From CAZAXU01 sp964489245 (GTDB lineage Bacteria > Bacteroidota > Bacteroidia > Flavobacteriales > Flavobacteriaceae), in the NCBI GenBank assembly GCA_964489245.1, contig CAZAXU010000034.1:1-22464 (forward strand): a stretch of 22,464 nt of DNA, in the 5' to 3' direction. Positions within the stretch are counted from its first letter, which is position 1. The number at the start of each line of letters is the position of its first letter. Positions 22,422 to 22,464 of the stretch are shown in pieces. The notes under the pieces were generated by a model, which saw nothing but the letters and a program-made list of their open reading frames with translations, was not told the origin of the DNA and did not search any database. Position numbers and translations under genes: made by a program.

Positions 22422-22464
22422 GTAAAGTCGGGCGATTCCGGGAGTTATGAATTATGAATTATGA
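22422..22464. repeat. Tandem ATGAATT-type repeat at the window end
   Basis: After lptB, GGGCGATTCCGGGAG is followed by TTATGAA-TTATGAA-TTATGA (22445-22464), a tandem 7-base unit cut off by the window edge. GCGATTC-GG also occurs in the repeat-like region near 9278. In Bacteroidota such GAATTATGAATTATG runs often lie just before small four-helix-bundle genes, but what follows is outside the window. Confidence 0.5.

Noticed and set aside
1..22464. CRISPR array, tRNA, rRNA, prophage or intact insertion sequence
   Set aside because: No regularly spaced repeats, cloverleaf-like segments, rRNA signatures, transposase or phage proteins were found on reading both strands.

Overview
The window looks like ordinary chromosome from an AT-rich member of the Bacteroidota, most likely Flavobacteriia-like. 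The reasons are: promoters of the TAnnTTTG type and no clear Shine-Dalgarno sequences; Bacteroidota-typical families (DUF5687 ABC permease, GSCFA protein, TlpA-like lipoproteins with a DUF4369-type N-terminus, a RecQ without its zinc-site cysteines); and the gene order recQ < > kdsD-tatC-lptB. The lipoproteins and the LPS genes kdsD and lptB show a Gram-negative envelope. No rRNA, tRNA, CRISPR array, phage gene or intact insertion sequence was seen. The genus cannot be named from the sequence alone.

Layout. 1-3.3 kb: a dispersed hairpin repeat, then a three-gene operon joined by ATGA overlaps (DUF5687 permease, its ABC ATPase, a GSCFA protein). 3.3-6.5 kb: an LtaS/EptA-like membrane phosphotransferase on the minus strand, diverging from a GT4 glycosyltransferase; both fit surface glycan or lipid modification. 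6.5-7.9 kb: a minus-strand pair, a CTP-dependent polyprenol/diacylglycerol-kinase-like membrane protein followed by a thymidylate-kinase-fold protein with an altered active-site motif. 7.9-9.0 kb: aroC, whose last codons and stop run into intergenic repeat sequence. 9.0-9.4 kb: repeat-derived DNA with no convincing gene. 9.4-10.8 kb: a DAACS dicarboxylate/glutamate symporter. 10.8-11.1 kb: a foldable, locally GC-rich intergenic region that ends in a 20-bp-arm hairpin, the second copy of the repeat at the window start. 11.1-12.8 kb: an M49 (DPP III-like) lipoprotein peptidase on the minus strand. 13.0-15.4 kb: two tandem paralogous TlpA-type lipoproteins. 15.5-17.5 kb: an EamA transporter overlapping a PrsW-family protease that carries an extra C-terminal zinc ribbon. 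17.5-19.7 kb: recQ on the minus strand, tail-to-tail with prsW. 19.9-22.4 kb: the kdsD-tatC-lptB operon. The window ends in a tandem ATGAATT-type repeat.

How it works together. KdsD (first step of Kdo synthesis) and LptB (LPS export ATPase) serve LPS biogenesis, and TatC exports folded proteins. The phosphotransferase, glycosyltransferase and polyprenol-kinase-like genes probably act in the envelope too, but their substrates cannot be read from the sequence. I found no obviously new multi-gene system. The more unusual points are protein variants (RecQ without zinc cysteines, PrsW plus zinc ribbon, M49 with HEXXH, thymidylate-kinase-like with DSDWY), a 5' leader shared by two unrelated genes, and a family of intergenic repeats, one of which forms the end of aroC.
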